A stretch of 39,901 nucleotides of DNA from Patescibacteria group bacterium (GCA_015493225.1 WGDO01000006.1:1-39901), one strand, 5' to 3'; counted from the stretch's first letter, positions 16,038-25,049 are shown. Numbers and translations are program-made. The notes: generated by a model not told the origin, from the sequence alone.

Positions 16038-16622
16038 ATGAAAACAAAAATAAAAAGAAAAATTAATAATAATTTGCATATCTTGAAAATGGTTTTGATG
16101 ACAGTCATTATTATTACTTTTGGGGCAATGATTTTTAATACAGAATTAAATAGGATTTTTTCCAAAGCCCATAAATTCTTACAACCGGAAAAAGAAGTTG
16201 ACCGAGCCCTGGAAAAGAAAATTAGACAATTAACTAAAGGTTATCCTATTGAAGAGATGGCCCCAGAAATTGCCAAACAGGATGATGAGGTAGCTGCTTT
16301 TTTAGTAGCCATTGCCAAAAAAGAAAGTAATTGGGGAAAGCGAACACCAAAATATAAGGGTAAAGAGTGTTATAATTATTGGGGATTTCGTCGCAAACGA
16401 TTATTAATGGGTTCCGGTGGGCATACTTGCTTTGATAGCCCAGAAGAAGCAGTGCGAGTAGTAGCTGACCGTTTGGAAGATTTAATTGCCAAAAAAATAG
16501 ACACTCCTCGGGAAATGGTTCTGTGGAAATGCGGACGATGCAATGGTCCGGCCAGTGCCGGTGCCGGGAAATGGATTGCGGATGTTGGTTTATATTATAA
16601 TAAGATGATGAGGGAAGAATAA
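16038..16622 (+). CDS. Anchored lysozyme/glucosaminidase-like protein
   Basis: A 194-residue protein with a basic N terminus and one membrane segment (about residues 17-33, MVLMTVIIITFGAMIF), so the rest is likely extracytoplasmic. The domain has the lysozyme-like active-site pattern VAIAKKESNWGKR, whose Glu is the candidate catalytic acid, then CYNYWGFRRK, GGHTCFDSPEEAVRVVADRL, WKCGRCNGP and AGKWIADVGLYYNKM. It matches the glucosaminidase or transglycosylase type seen in CPR genomes and would cut peptidoglycan glycan strands. Four cysteines may form two disulfides. It is co-transcribed with the HAD gene. Confidence 0.75.
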   Translation: MKTKIKRKINNNLHILKMVLMTVIIITFGAMIFNTELNRIFSKAHKFLQPEKEVDRALEKKIRQLTKGYPIEEMAPEIAKQDDEVAAFLVAIAKKESNWGKRTPKYKGKECYNYWGFRRKRLLMGSGGHTCFDSPEEAVRVVADRLEDLIAKKIDTPREMVLWKCGRCNGPASAGAGKWIADVGLYYNKMMREE

Positions 16623-16667
16623 TTATAACAAGCAGTAAGTAATAAGTAACAGATAATCTAATAATTT

Positions 16668-17540
16668 ATGGGAATTCCCCTGTGGTTTATATTTGCGCTA
16701 TTAGCAGCGATTTTTTCGGGATTAAATAATTTTTTTAGTAAAGTTGCTGCCGAAAAAGGTTTTGATTCCAAGGTTGTTGCTTTTTGGTTTAATGTTTCAG
16801 CAATGGTAATTTCTTTCCTGGGATTTTTATTTTTAGCAAAAAAAGGACTAAGATTTGATATAATATTTTGGAGTGGAGTAGTGATAGTTGCTATTTTTAA
16901 TATTATAGTGATTTTAAATAAAATTAAAGGATTAAAATATCTTAATGCTGGTACTTTTTTTATCGCTTCAAGATTTGGATTAGTCGGAGCACTTTTTTTA
17001 GTAGAGCTTTTTGGGTATCATTCCGTATTTACAATAAAAAGTATAGTTGGTTTAGTGGTTGGAGGTATTGCCTTAATTTTGTTAGTCGAGACGAAAAAAG
17101 ACAAGAAAAAACAATATTTAATTGGTGGTGCTATTGCAGTGAGTATTGTTATCATCACAATGACTGTCAATAATATCGTTCGTAAAAATGTGATACTAAT
17201 GGACTATGATAGGTATGCTTATTATTTTTTTATGTTTGGACTTAGTTTTTTATTTACAGCAGGTATGAATTATAAAGAACTAAAATCAAAAAATATTTTT
17301 TCGAATAAAAATAATATTATTTTCTATCCTTTTTTACAGGCTATGTTTAATTATGGGGCAGGGTTAGCAGCCTTCGCATCATTACAGTATGGAGCAAACT
17401 TAGCTATCCTATCAAAAACCGTATCCTACTCTTTATTTATTCCAATAATTCTATCAATCATCATCTATAAAGAAAAAGTTACTGTCAAAAAGTTGGTGGC
17501 TTTTGGGTTAACGATTATTTCGTTAGGGTTGTTTTTATAA
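16668..17540 (+). CDS. EamA/DMT-family transporter
   Basis: This 290-residue protein is strongly hydrophobic, with about ten membrane segments in two similar halves. The N-terminal half starts LWFIFALLAAIFSGLNNFFSK, typical of EamA (drug/metabolite transporter) proteins. The C-terminal half ends IPIILSIIIYKEKVTVKKLV followed by FGLTIISLGLFL, the standard last-helix pair. The substrate is unknown. No SD is present; slippage-like repeats (AAGTAATAAGTAACAG) lie just upstream. It converges with the minus-strand gene at 17689. Confidence 0.85.
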   Translation: MGIPLWFIFALLAAIFSGLNNFFSKVAAEKGFDSKVVAFWFNVSAMVISFLGFLFLAKKGLRFDIIFWSGVVIVAIFNIIVILNKIKGLKYLNAGTFFIASRFGLVGALFLVELFGYHSVFTIKSIVGLVVGGIALILLVETKKDKKKQYLIGGAIAVSIVIITMTVNNIVRKNVILMDYDRYAYYFFMFGLSFLFTAGMNYKELKSKNIFSNKNNIIFYPFLQAMFNYGAGLAAFASLQYGANLAILSKTVSYSLFIPIILSIIIYKEKVTVKKLVAFGLTIISLGLFL

Positions 17541-17618
17541 TTTTAGCTGGAACCATATACAAAGGCATTAATTTTTCGGGGGCTTTCAGTCAATCGCTTG
17601 AAATTCTCAAAAACCCCC

Positions 17619-17641
17619 CAAATTTTTCTTCGAAAAATTTG
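17619..17641. terminator. Bidirectional terminator-like hairpin
   Basis: A perfect stem CAAATTTTT/AAAAATTTG with loop CTTCG lies between the convergent EamA gene and the minus-strand gene. Runs of C on both sides (CCCCCC, then ACCCCC) are unusual for a terminator. Confidence 0.5.
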
Positions 17642-17688
17642 ACCCCCTTTACTCAGAGGGTAAACCAAGAGATTTTTAAAATAACAAT

Positions 17689-18150
17689 CTATTTCTTCCC
17701 TCCATAAAAAGGATGAAGAAAGCAAGCAATTGATAAATATAAAAATAAGCCAATTATTACAAAAGGAATAATGTGAAAGTTTCCGATGAGGCTAGCAAGA
17801 TCTAAAATCGCAAAAATTATAGAAATGATCACCGCCCACTTTTGCCCCTTGAAAATTCCCCTGGTAATAAAAATTTGCAGGATAAAAACCCCAATTAAAA
17901 ATAGAGACATAATAAGCATACTTCCACCCAATAACATTGCCATACTACTATTAATATTACTCATAAATCCCAACGCACTTCCACCAATCGCCATAAGCAA
18001 CATTATGGGAAGAAGTATGGCTAGAAGTATAATAGAGATAATATAGAGTATCCCCAATACAGTCCCCTGCCAAGGACGACTTACTTTTTCCGATTTGGAA
18101 GCTGACACTGTTTTAATAACAGGTTTAGTAGCTTTTTTTGCTTTAGTCAT
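17689..18150 (-). CDS. Four-helix membrane protein, unknown
   Basis: A 153-residue protein with a basic, Lys/Ala/Ser-rich N terminus (about 25 residues, probably cytoplasmic) and four likely membrane segments: GILYIISIILLAILLPIMLL, LGGSMLIMSLFLIGVFILQI, AVIISIIFAILDLASLIG and FVIIGLFLYLSIACFL. The conserved-looking RGIFKGQKWA loop between segments 2 and 3 is typical of small DUF membrane proteins in CPR genomes. The family is not named with confidence. It is the only clearly intact minus-strand gene in the window. Confidence 0.65.
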   Translation of the reverse strand: MTKAKKATKPVIKTVSASKSEKVSRPWQGTVLGILYIISIILLAILLPIMLLMAIGGSALGFMSNINSSMAMLLGGSMLIMSLFLIGVFILQIFITRGIFKGQKWAVIISIIFAILDLASLIGNFHIIPFVIIGLFLYLSIACFLHPFYGGKK

Positions 18151-18177
18151 GATTTTATAATTATTTATTATACTAAT

Positions 18178-18207
18178 AGTATAGCATCTATCAGGGGGTA
18201 TGGTAAA
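18178..18207 (-). promoter_or_regulatory. Promoter of the minus-strand membrane protein
   Basis: Read on the minus strand, TTTACC (18202-18207), an 18-bp spacer and TATACT (18178-18183) lie about 28 bp from the ATG at 18150. Confidence 0.5.
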
Positions 18208-18221
18208 GAAGATTTTTTTAT

Positions 18222-18250
18222 TTGACTAAAATGCAGAAGTAATGTATGAT
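18222..18250 (+). promoter_or_regulatory. Promoter upstream of typA
   Basis: TTGACT (18222-18227), a 17-bp spacer and TATGAT (18245-18250). Transcription would start near 18257, only 30 nt before a terminator. Confidence 0.6.
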
Positions 18251-18286
18251 AGTTGAAGTACGAAAGTAAGTTTTTAAGAACTTGGG

Positions 18287-18311
18287 GTCGTAAATAACTT
18301 ACGACTTTTTT
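18287..18311 (+). terminator. Early terminator or attenuator in the typA leader
   Basis: A perfect 7-bp stem GTCGTAA/TTACGAC with loop ATAAC is followed by six T. It would end transcripts from the promoter at 18222 after about 55 nt unless read through. A very GC-rich hairpin (ACGCGCC-GAA-GGCGCGT, 18353-18369) lies further down the 210-nt leader. Confidence 0.65.
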
Positions 18312-18466
18312 AGTCCTACAAATTTACAAATCAAGTACGAATCTACAAAATTACGCGCCGAAGGCGCGTTGCTTAAATCAATAAATCATTTTAAAAATAT
18401 AGTCAGTAGCAGAAAGTATAAAGACACTTTATAGACTTTCGACTTTATGACTTTAGACCAAGGCTT

Positions 18467-20242
18467 ATGGAAATTAGAAACATTGCAATTATAGCCCATG
18501 TGGATCATGGCAAAACAACTATTACTGATGCTTTGATGCGTCAAACCGGAATGAGTGATGAAAGCTCAAGTATGGATAGTGATTCTTTGGAACAGGAAAG
18601 AGGAATTACCATTTATTCAAAAAATACCTCGGTAAATTACAAAGATACCAAAATTAATATCGTGGATACTCCAGGACATGCTGATTTTGGTTCAGAGGTG
18701 GAACGAGTTTTGCGAGCAATTGATTCGGTAGTTTTAGTAGTGGATGCTCAGGAAGGACCAATGCCTCAAACTAGATTTGTTTTGAAAAAATCTTTGGAGA
18801 TTGGACATAAACCATTAGTAGTAATAAATAAAATTGATAAGCCAGCTTCTCGATTGGGCGAAGTAGAAGAGGAAATTTATGAATTATTTCTAGACCTTGG
18901 TGCCAGTGATGAACAATTGGATTTTGAGGTTTTGTATGCCATTGCTCGTGAAGGAATAGTTAAGAACACTCCCGAGGAAGATTCTAAGGATATGACACCA
19001 TTACTAGATAAAATTTTAGAAGTAGTAGAACCAGCTAAAAATGATATGGAGGCTCCTCTAAAATTACAACCTTTTTCTTTGGCCTACGATAATTTTTTAG
19101 GACGATTAGCAGTGGCACGAGTTTATGAAGGAGTTGTTAAAAATGGCCCGGTATTTATTAAGACAGCCGAGGGAGAACAACGAAGTGGAAAAATTATTAA
19201 GACTTTTACTTTTGAAGGAACCGAAAGAAAAGAAGTCGAGCGGGCAGAGGCTGGAGACATTGTAATGGTCGCCGGAATAGATAATATAGACATTGGGGAG
19301 ACCATTTGCGGAGATGAGAGTGTGGAGCCATTACCAGCTATTACCGTAGATGAGCCAACCATAACTTTGAATTTTTTGGTTAACGATTCACCTTTTGCGG
19401 GGCAGGAAGGAAAATTTGTTACCAGTCAACAAATTAAAGAGCGGTTGGAAAAAGAACTGGAAGTAAATGTTGGTCTAAGAGTAAATTTTGATCAAGGGAG
19501 TAGCTTTGAAGTTAGTGGACGAGGAGAATTACACATTGCCGTTTTATTGGAAAATATGCGACGAGAAGGATTTGAAATTCAAGTTTCTCAGCCCAAGGCT
19601 ATTGTTAAAGAGATTGACGGACAAAAAATGGAGCCCTATGAGGAAGTTAATATTACTGTGCCGGAGGAATTTTCCGGAGCAATTATTGAGAAGTTAGGAA
19701 AAAGAAAAGGAGTAATGACTGACATGAAAAAAGCTGACGATGGAACAAGGATGGTTTTTGAAATTCCAACTCGAGGTATTTTAGGATACCGAAATGAGTT
19801 TGTGGTGGATACAAAAGGCGAAGGAATTTTTTCTAGTCGTTTTACAGAATTTAAACCCTATGCTGGAGAGATAGAAAGAAAGACAACCGGCTCAATGATT
19901 TCAGGAGTTGCTGGAAAGGCCCTAGGATTTTCTTTATACAACTTACAATCACGAGGTACTCTATATATTCCTGCAGCCGTTGATGTTTATGAAGGACAGG
20001 TTATCGGAAATACTACCAAAGGGGATGAAATGACCGTTAATCCGACTAAGGGAAAACAACTTACCAATATGCGAGCCAGTGGTAAGGATGACGCTATTGC
20101 TCTGACACCGCCAACAGAAGTGACTATTGAAAAGGGACTAGAAATAATGTCAGCAGACGAATATTTGGAGATAACCCCGGACAGTGTTCGTTTGCGAAAG
20201 CAAGGGCTAACGGAGAATGACCGAAAGAGAGCGAAAAGATAA
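18467..20242 (+). CDS. typA: Translational GTPase TypA/BipA
   Basis: The 591-residue protein has the GTPase start [20 protein letters not shown] (G1), the G2 region EQERGITI, the G3 motif [15 protein letters not shown] and the G4 motif VVINKIDKP. Domain II, the EF-G-like domains III and V, and the TypA-specific C-terminal domain ([36 protein letters not shown]) follow. TypA binds the ribosome like EF-G and helps 50S assembly and stress growth. Length and motifs are normal. It has its own promoter, a structured 210-nt leader with an early terminator, and a terminator after the stop. Confidence 0.96.
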   Translation: MEIRNIAIIAHVDHGKTTITDALMRQTGMSDESSSMDSDSLEQERGITIYSKNTSVNYKDTKINIVDTPGHADFGSEVERVLRAIDSVVLVVDAQEGPMPQTRFVLKKSLEIGHKPLVVINKIDKPASRLGEVEEEIYELFLDLGASDEQLDFEVLYAIAREGIVKNTPEEDSKDMTPLLDKILEVVEPAKNDMEAPLKLQPFSLAYDNFLGRLAVARVYEGVVKNGPVFIKTAEGEQRSGKIIKTFTFEGTERKEVERAEAGDIVMVAGIDNIDIGETICGDESVEPLPAITVDEPTITLNFLVNDSPFAGQEGKFVTSQQIKERLEKELEVNVGLRVNFDQGSSFEVSGRGELHIAVLLENMRREGFEIQVSQPKAIVKEIDGQKMEPYEEVNITVPEEFSGAIIEKLGKRKGVMTDMKKADDGTRMVFEIPTRGILGYRNEFVVDTKGEGIFSSRFTEFKPYAGEIERKTTGSMISGVAGKALGFSLYNLQSRGTLYIPAAVDVYEGQVIGNTTKGDEMTVNPTKGKQLTNMRASGKDDAIALTPPTEVTIEKGLEIMSADEYLEITPDSVRLRKQGLTENDRKRAKR

Positions 20243-20340
20243 TAGTCACTACGAATCTATTTATCTCCCATTTAGAGACGACAAATCAATTACAAATTTA
20301 CGAATATATACTTCAGATGGATTTTTATTGTTGATAATTT

Positions 20341-20376
20341 AAGCGCGGCGGAGTTTATCCCGCCGTAGCTTTTTTA
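20341..20376 (+). terminator. Intrinsic terminator of typA
   Basis: The stem CGGCGG/CCGCCG with outer AGC/GCT pairs is followed by TTTTTTATT. The 5' arm AAGCGCGGC (20341-20349) can instead pair perfectly with GCCGCGCTT at 20414-20422, which also runs into six T, so two exclusive terminator folds are possible. Confidence 0.75.
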
Positions 20377-20515
20377 TTATGGGTAATGTAAGTAAGATAT
20401 ATTGCGAAGGAGGGCCGCGCTTTTTTATATTCCACACTTTTTATACCCTATACTTTCACGCTACATTTCCTATTATGATATTATTGATAATATTATAATA
20501 GTTTCTTAAAAAATA

Positions 20516-20544
20516 TTGACTAAGCAGGGTATTGGTGCTAGGGT
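20516..20544 (+). promoter_or_regulatory. Candidate promoter of the SD-bearing cassette
   Basis: TTGACT (20516-20521) and, 17 bp later, an extended -10 TGCTAGGGT (hexamer 20539-20544). The -10 is a weak match. Confidence 0.4.
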
Positions 20545-20571
20545 TAATATGTAATAAAGGAGGTGAGTTCG

Positions 20572-20625
20572 TTGTTGGATTTTTATATATTTGTTAACAC
20601 ACAAACAAAAACCCAGCGACTTTGA
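20572..20625 (+). CDS. 17-codon upstream ORF (leader peptide candidate)
   Basis: AAAGGAGG (20556-20563) lies 8 nt before TTG, followed by an open frame encoding MLDFYIFVNTQTKTQRL and a TGA stop. The stop overlaps the CTTTGACAATTAAATA motif (20619-20635) shared with the 23S leader. A strong SD before so short a frame, just upstream of another SD-led gene, suggests a translated leader or translational coupling. There is no homology evidence. Confidence 0.4.
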   Translation: MLDFYIFVNTQTKTQRL

Positions 20626-20656
20626 CAATTAAATATTTTTTGGAAGGAGGAAGAGA

Positions 20657-21448
20657 ATGTTGAAAGTAATTATTGATATCTGGAAGTTGGCAAGATTATA
20701 CATTGCCAGATATCCACTATTGTTTTGTGAAATTTTGTGGCTGGTATTGTTGTATAATTTGTTAATAAAAAAGGTTCCGAATGGGGAAATTGTTTATTTT
20801 GTATTTTTTTATGTGATTTCTCTTATTATTTCATCTTGCTGGCTTATCGTGATTGTGATGATTAGGAAGAAATACATAACCTTTATCAACAAATCTAGGA
20901 AAGGCGAAGACAAAACATTAATTTTGTTGAAAGTTGATTCCAATGGCCAAGTCATTGAATACGGAGATTTGTTGTGGGGAGAAGAAGGTAGAAATGTCCA
21001 CAGAATACATTCTCGTCAATCTTTGTCATTGATAAGAATAATGGGCATAGATGCCCAGGGATATTTCACAATCTCCTACAATGATAATGGTTTAGCGATA
21101 AGCATTCCAATTGGGATATATATTAGGGTTAAAAACTCTTTTGATTGGCAGGAGGTTTATGATAAAATTATTCTTGATGCAGATACAAATGCACTAGATG
21201 ATTTTATTATAAAAATTTTTTGCGAACACAATTTACCAAATAAGAAAGTCCATAGTATTGTTATAGATTATGTAAATAGGAAAATCAATGAGCCACAGCT
21301 CGTTTTAAAACTCAAAGAAATATTTGAGTTTCCTGCAGAAGCACTGTCTAATTTTAGGGAGGGGAAAATTAAAGTTAGTTCCCCAGCGTATACAGCCACA
21401 AAAAGAATCCCTGCAGAGCTGGAGTGCTTACTAGATTCCGTGGGATAA
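20657..21448 (+). CDS. Membrane-anchored protein of unknown family
   Basis: The 263-residue protein has two N-terminal membrane segments (about residues 20-38, LLFCEILWLVLLYNLLI, and 47-70, YFVFFYVISLIISSCWLIVIV). A soluble domain of about 190 residues follows; it contains GDLLWGEEGRNVHRIHSRQS and a beta-rich middle (YFTISYNDNGLAISIPIGIY). I do not recognise it. It stands out because GGAAGGAGG lies about 6 nt before its ATG, whereas most genes here have no SD, and because its leader holds an SD-led short ORF and a motif shared with the 23S leader. It is 24 bp upstream of a second SD-led gene. Confidence 0.6.
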   Translation: MLKVIIDIWKLARLYIARYPLLFCEILWLVLLYNLLIKKVPNGEIVYFVFFYVISLIISSCWLIVIVMIRKKYITFINKSRKGEDKTLILLKVDSNGQVIEYGDLLWGEEGRNVHRIHSRQSLSLIRIMGIDAQGYFTISYNDNGLAISIPIGIYIRVKNSFDWQEVYDKIILDADTNALDDFIIKIFCEHNLPNKKVHSIVIDYVNRKINEPQLVLKLKEIFEFPAEALSNFREGKIKVSSPAYTATKRIPAELECLLDSVG

Positions 21449-21472
21449 ATCATTTTTCAGGAGGGAAACGAG

Positions 21473-21883
21473 ATGATACAAATTGAAACTATGTCAGATT
21501 TTATCCTGGTAGTCGTTTTACCGTCTGTAGTAATAGCAATAGTTCTAGCGGGGGTGTGTTTATTATTAACATCCTTTGGACAAAGATGGGAACAAAAAAA
21601 TCCAGCCTGTAGTCGATGCGGTCGGCGTAGAAAAAAATGGGGAGTTGAGCCGATATCATTAGTTGGTGGGCTCACATCCTACTATATCTGTCAGGAGCAT
21701 AAATCCCAGGCAGATATTGAAGCTGGCGAATATCAATGGGCTTGTGTTTTAGTTGATTTACATGAAACAGCTAAAATTATACCAGGTTATGAAGTAACAA
21801 CATTATCATTTTGGCCAAAGGGGGTAGAAGGAACAAGACCTCTTGGGATAAAAGAGATTATGATGATTGTAGCTGGACGATAA
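21473..21883 (+). CDS. Membrane protein with Cys2 knuckle, unknown
   Basis: The 136-residue protein has a membrane segment at about residues 9-33 (FILVVVLPSVVIAIVLAGVC). A CSRCGRRRKK knuckle at about residue 46 and a later Cys-x-x-His in YICQEHKSQ could complete a zinc site. The C-terminal part contains GYEVTTLSFWPKGVEGTR. No family is recognised. AGGAGGG is placed about 8 nt before the ATG. It forms a two-gene cassette with 20657 that ends in a strong terminator. Confidence 0.55.
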   Translation: MIQIETMSDFILVVVLPSVVIAIVLAGVCLLLTSFGQRWEQKNPACSRCGRRRKKWGVEPISLVGGLTSYYICQEHKSQADIEAGEYQWACVLVDLHETAKIIPGYEVTTLSFWPKGVEGTRPLGIKEIMMIVAGR

Positions 21884-21907
21884 AGCTAGATCTTTTTAGT
21901 AATTTAC

Positions 21908-21951
21908 ATCGGCAGGTTCGCGAAGCGAACCTGCCGATTTTTCTTTTTTTA
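21908..21951 (+). terminator. Strong terminator of the SD-bearing cassette
   Basis: A perfect 14-bp stem, ATCGGCAGGTTCGC/GCGAACCTGCCGAT with loop GAA, is followed by TTTTTCTTTTTTT. Confidence 0.92.
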
Positions 21952-22017
21952 GGTATAATTTTTTTAGTAAAATTTATTTATTGTATATTCGAAAATATTT
22001 AGGGGCTAGAGATTAAA

Positions 22018-22053
22018 ATGTAGTCAAGTAGTCAATTGACTACTTGACTACAT
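22018..22053. repeat. Perfect 36-bp palindrome
   Basis: The 18-nt arm ATGTAGTCAAGTAGTCAA (22018-22035) is followed with no loop by its exact complement. AGTCAA occurs twice per arm. A 14-of-17 copy lies at 9411-9444. It may be a protein-binding or recombination site; without a T-run it is not a terminator. Confidence 0.85.
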
Positions 22054-22358
22054 GAAAATCATTTTTAGCTTTTTAATTGCAGCTATAATTTAACGGTGAG
22101 AAACATGAAAATATTATTTAGAATAGACTATCATTGGTTGTGAAGTATATAGAAATTTATTGGAATAGAATTCTTTTCTTATTGGCTTATGGTTGATTAT
22201 TTAATTTGTAACTTTTTGATCAGCGAATGCCTGGTTGTAGTTGATTTGTTCGTAGAGACCGACTTCAGTTTTACAAGAGTATATTCGAGAAGTTAAGCTG
22301 ATATTTTCACCTGTGGATAACTTGTTGGTATGTGGGGAATTTACTTCATATAAAAGAC
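22054..22358. other. Gap upstream of the rRNA locus
   Basis: No gene is seen in these 305 bp. One perfect DnaA box (TGTGGATAA, 22312-22320) is present but isolated. Confidence 0.5.
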
Positions 22359-22386
22359 TTGACAATATTTTTAAAAGTGTTATTAT
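22359..22386 (+). promoter_or_regulatory. Promoter ahead of the rRNA leader
   Basis: TTGACA (22359-22364), a 16-bp spacer and TATTAT (22381-22386). It could drive a small RNA ending at 22534 or, with read-through, the 23S transcript. Confidence 0.6.
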
Positions 22387-22392
22387 AAATTC

Positions 22393-22534
22393 TGAAGTTC
22401 AAAAGATAACATTTAATTACTTAGGGGCTTTCAAAAAATTAATGACAAATAAAAAAATCATTATTAAAACATTGTGCGGGTGAGCAAATCGATTATCATT
22501 TTAATCGGTCTTACCGCTTTGAGCGGTTTTTTTA
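22393..22534 (+). ncRNA. Attenuator-like small RNA or leader
   Basis: Between the promoter at 22359 and a T-run are two mutually exclusive folds. One pairs GCGG(G)TGAG with CTTACCGC (22476-22517) and encloses CGATTA/TAATCG. The other is the terminator ACCGCT-TTG-AGCGGT (22513-22527) followed by seven T. They share bases 22513-22517, the layout of an attenuator. No ORF is seen. Confidence 0.5.
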
Positions 22535-22587
22535 TTTCTAACATTAATTTGTAAAAAGAAGATGTACTTTAAAACACAATAGATTTT

Positions 22588-22652
22588 CCAAAAGAGGATT
22601 CGGTAACGCAGATTATTTTATTATTCATCTGGATGATTACCACCTCTTTTGG
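22588..22652 (+). ncRNA. Long structured hairpin in the rRNA leader
   Basis: CCAAAAGAGG pairs with CCTCTTTTGG, enclosing GGTAA/TTACC and AGAT/ATCT stems. The 65-nt RNA is unlike a terminator. Function unknown. Confidence 0.55.
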
Positions 22653-22673
22653 TGAATTTATTATCAGTGGTCA

Positions 22674-22923
22674 GAGATGACAGCTGAGAAAAATTTTGAC
22701 ACTTTGACAATTGAATATAGTGAACATTACATATGTGTGTAATGTTTGCGAATTGATTTATCTTCCAGGATAAATCAATCAAACAACAAGTAGTAAATTA
22801 ATATTCTATAGAGTAGAGATGCTCTATAGTATATGTAAATAGTAGGAAATTTATTTCCTAATATTTACAGTTATGACAACGATAGCAAATTAATTTTTGT
22901 TATTTGTTGGTTATAGCATTGTA
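22674..22923 (+). promoter_or_regulatory. Structured pre-23S leader
   Basis: The leader holds the motif CTTTGACAATTGAATA (22702-22717), which resembles the conserved spacer element before 23S in Firmicutes rRNA operons. A row of hairpins follows: CATTACA/TGTAATG (22725-22744), TTGATTTATC/GATAAATCAA (22753-22778), CTATAGAG/CTCTATAG (22806-22829) and a TGTAAATA-type hairpin at 22834-22870. No 16S gene or tRNA lies upstream. Confidence 0.6.
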
Positions 22924-23422
22924 GGTTGCAATTACACCAATGGTGTGTGGTGGATGCCTAGGCTTGTATAAGCGATGAAGGACGTGATAGTCTGCGATAT
23001 GTCTCGGGGAGCTGGCAAATAAGCTTTGATCCGAGAATTTCCGAATGGGGCAACCCAGTCTGTTTTTACAGATTACTCAATTGTGTTTTGCATAATTGGG
23101 GGTTTACCCGCTGAACTGAAACATCTTAGTAAGCGGAGGAAAAGAAATCAATAGAGATTCCCTAAGTAGTGGCGAGCGAACGGGGAGGAGCCTAAACCCG
23201 ATACTTCGGTATTGGGTGTTGCGAGGTAATCATTCTTATTTATTTAAGGTGAGTTAAAACTAAACTTTAGTCGAATATTTTTGGAAAGGAAAACCAAAGA
23301 GGGTAATAGTCCCGTAGACGAAAAGGTGAAGTACTCATAGTGATTATTCTCAAGTAGGGCGGGGCCGGTGAAACCCTGTCTGAAACTGGGAGCACTATCT
23401 TCCAAGGCTAAATATTATACAA

Positions 23423-23468
<46 letters not shown>

Positions 23469-24170
23469 GAAAGGGGAGTGAAATAGTACCTGAAACCGCA
23501 CACTTACAATGAGTTAGAGTCCCGACAATTTATTGTCGTGGATGATAGCGTGCTTTTTGCAGAACGAACCAACGAGTTACTGTATATGGCAAGCTTAACC
23601 CAGTTTTTCTGGGGAAGGCGTAGTGAAAGCGAGGCTTAACCGCCGATTAGTCGTATTTAGTACACCCGAAACCGGGCGAGCTATACTTGAGCAGGGTGAA
23701 CTGCGAGTAAAATCGTGGGGAGGCCCGCACCCACCAGTCGTTCAACTCTGGGGGATGACTTGAGTATAGGGGAGAAATTCCAATCGAGCTCGGAGATAGC
23801 TGGTTCCTTCCGAAATAGCTCTTGGGCTAGCGTCGGACAACTATTAACTGGGGGTAGAGCTACTGGAAGAAGGCTTGTGGCTTTTGTCAAGAGCTTTCTA
23901 CCAAACTCCGAATACCAGTTAAATTATTCCGGCAGTCAGAATTTGGGTTCTAAGATCCAGATTCAAAAGGAGAACAGTCCAGATCACAATCTAAGGTCCC
24001 TAAATCTATGCTAAGTGGAAAAGGTAGTAAGAACACTCAGACAACTAGGAGGTTGGCTTAGAAGCAGCCATCCTTTAAAGAAAGCGTAACAGCTCACTAG
24101 TCGAGTGCTCTTGCATCGAAGATGTAACGGGGCTAAGCATAGTACCGAAGATGTGGATGTCGTACGTAGT

Positions 24171-24313
24171 ACAAAATAACCAATAACCAAATTACAAGTT
24201 ACAAATAAATTTCAATAACCAATAATCAATTTTCAAACTAGTAGCGTTTTATTATTGTGATTTGATTATTGTGATTTGTTTGTTTCTTGGAATTTGTTTT
24301 TTGGAGATTTCGC
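24171..24313 (+). repeat. 23S helix 45 insertion made of repeat family A
   Basis: The helix 45 stem TCGTACGTAGT/ACTGCGTGCGA (24160-24170, 24314-24324) is interrupted by about 143 nt. The insert carries the family A words (CAATAACCAATAATCAATTT on the left, TTTGTTTGTTTCTTGG on the right). Helix 45 is a known site of intervening sequences cut out by RNase III in enterobacteria; excision without religation would fragment this 23S. Confidence 0.8.
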
Positions 24314-25049
24314 ACTGCGTGCGATATGGTAGGAAGGCGTTCCAATCTGCTGTGAAGCTAAACCGTAAGGTTTAGTGGAGCGTTTGGAAGTGAGAATGTT
24401 GGTATGAGTAACCGCAATATACGTGAGATCCGTATACACCGAAAGTCTAAGGTTTCCTGGGCAATGACAATCACCCCAGGGTTAGTCGGTCCTAAGATAA
24501 GTCCCGGTTTCGATCGGGGGTAGTCGATGGACAACAGGTTAATATTCCTGTACTACTTTATTATTCGATGGAGTGACGCATTTTAGTAGTCTTTGCCAGT
24601 TATTGGATTCTGGTAGCGATACTAAGGATGTGTAGTAGGTAAATCCGCTACACGCTAAATCCAAGGTATCTCTGGAATTTCGTTTTGCGACGAAAGAACA
24701 AAGATGAGCAGAGTGCCGGGAAAAGCTTCTAAGGTTAATAATAAAGTATCCGTACCGCAAACCGACACAGGTAGACAGGGCGAGTAGCCTAAGGTGAACG
24801 GGAGAACCCTTGTTAAGGAACTCGGCAAAACAGCGACCGTAACTTCGGGATAAGGTCCACCAGCCATTTATGGCTGGTCACAGCAAAAGATGCTTGGCGA
24901 CTGTTTATCAAAAACACAGCTCTCTGCTAACCCGTAAGGGGATGTATAGGGGGTGACGCCTGACCAGTGCCGGAACGTTAACGGGAGAGGTGCAAGCCAA
25001 TCCCCGAAGCGCCGGTGAACGTCAGCGATAACTATAATCGTTCTAAGGT

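Noticed and set aside
22312-22320. Possible replication origin (DnaA box TGTGGATAA)
   Set aside because: One perfect box without clustering, no dnaA or dnaN nearby; chance or a minor site.
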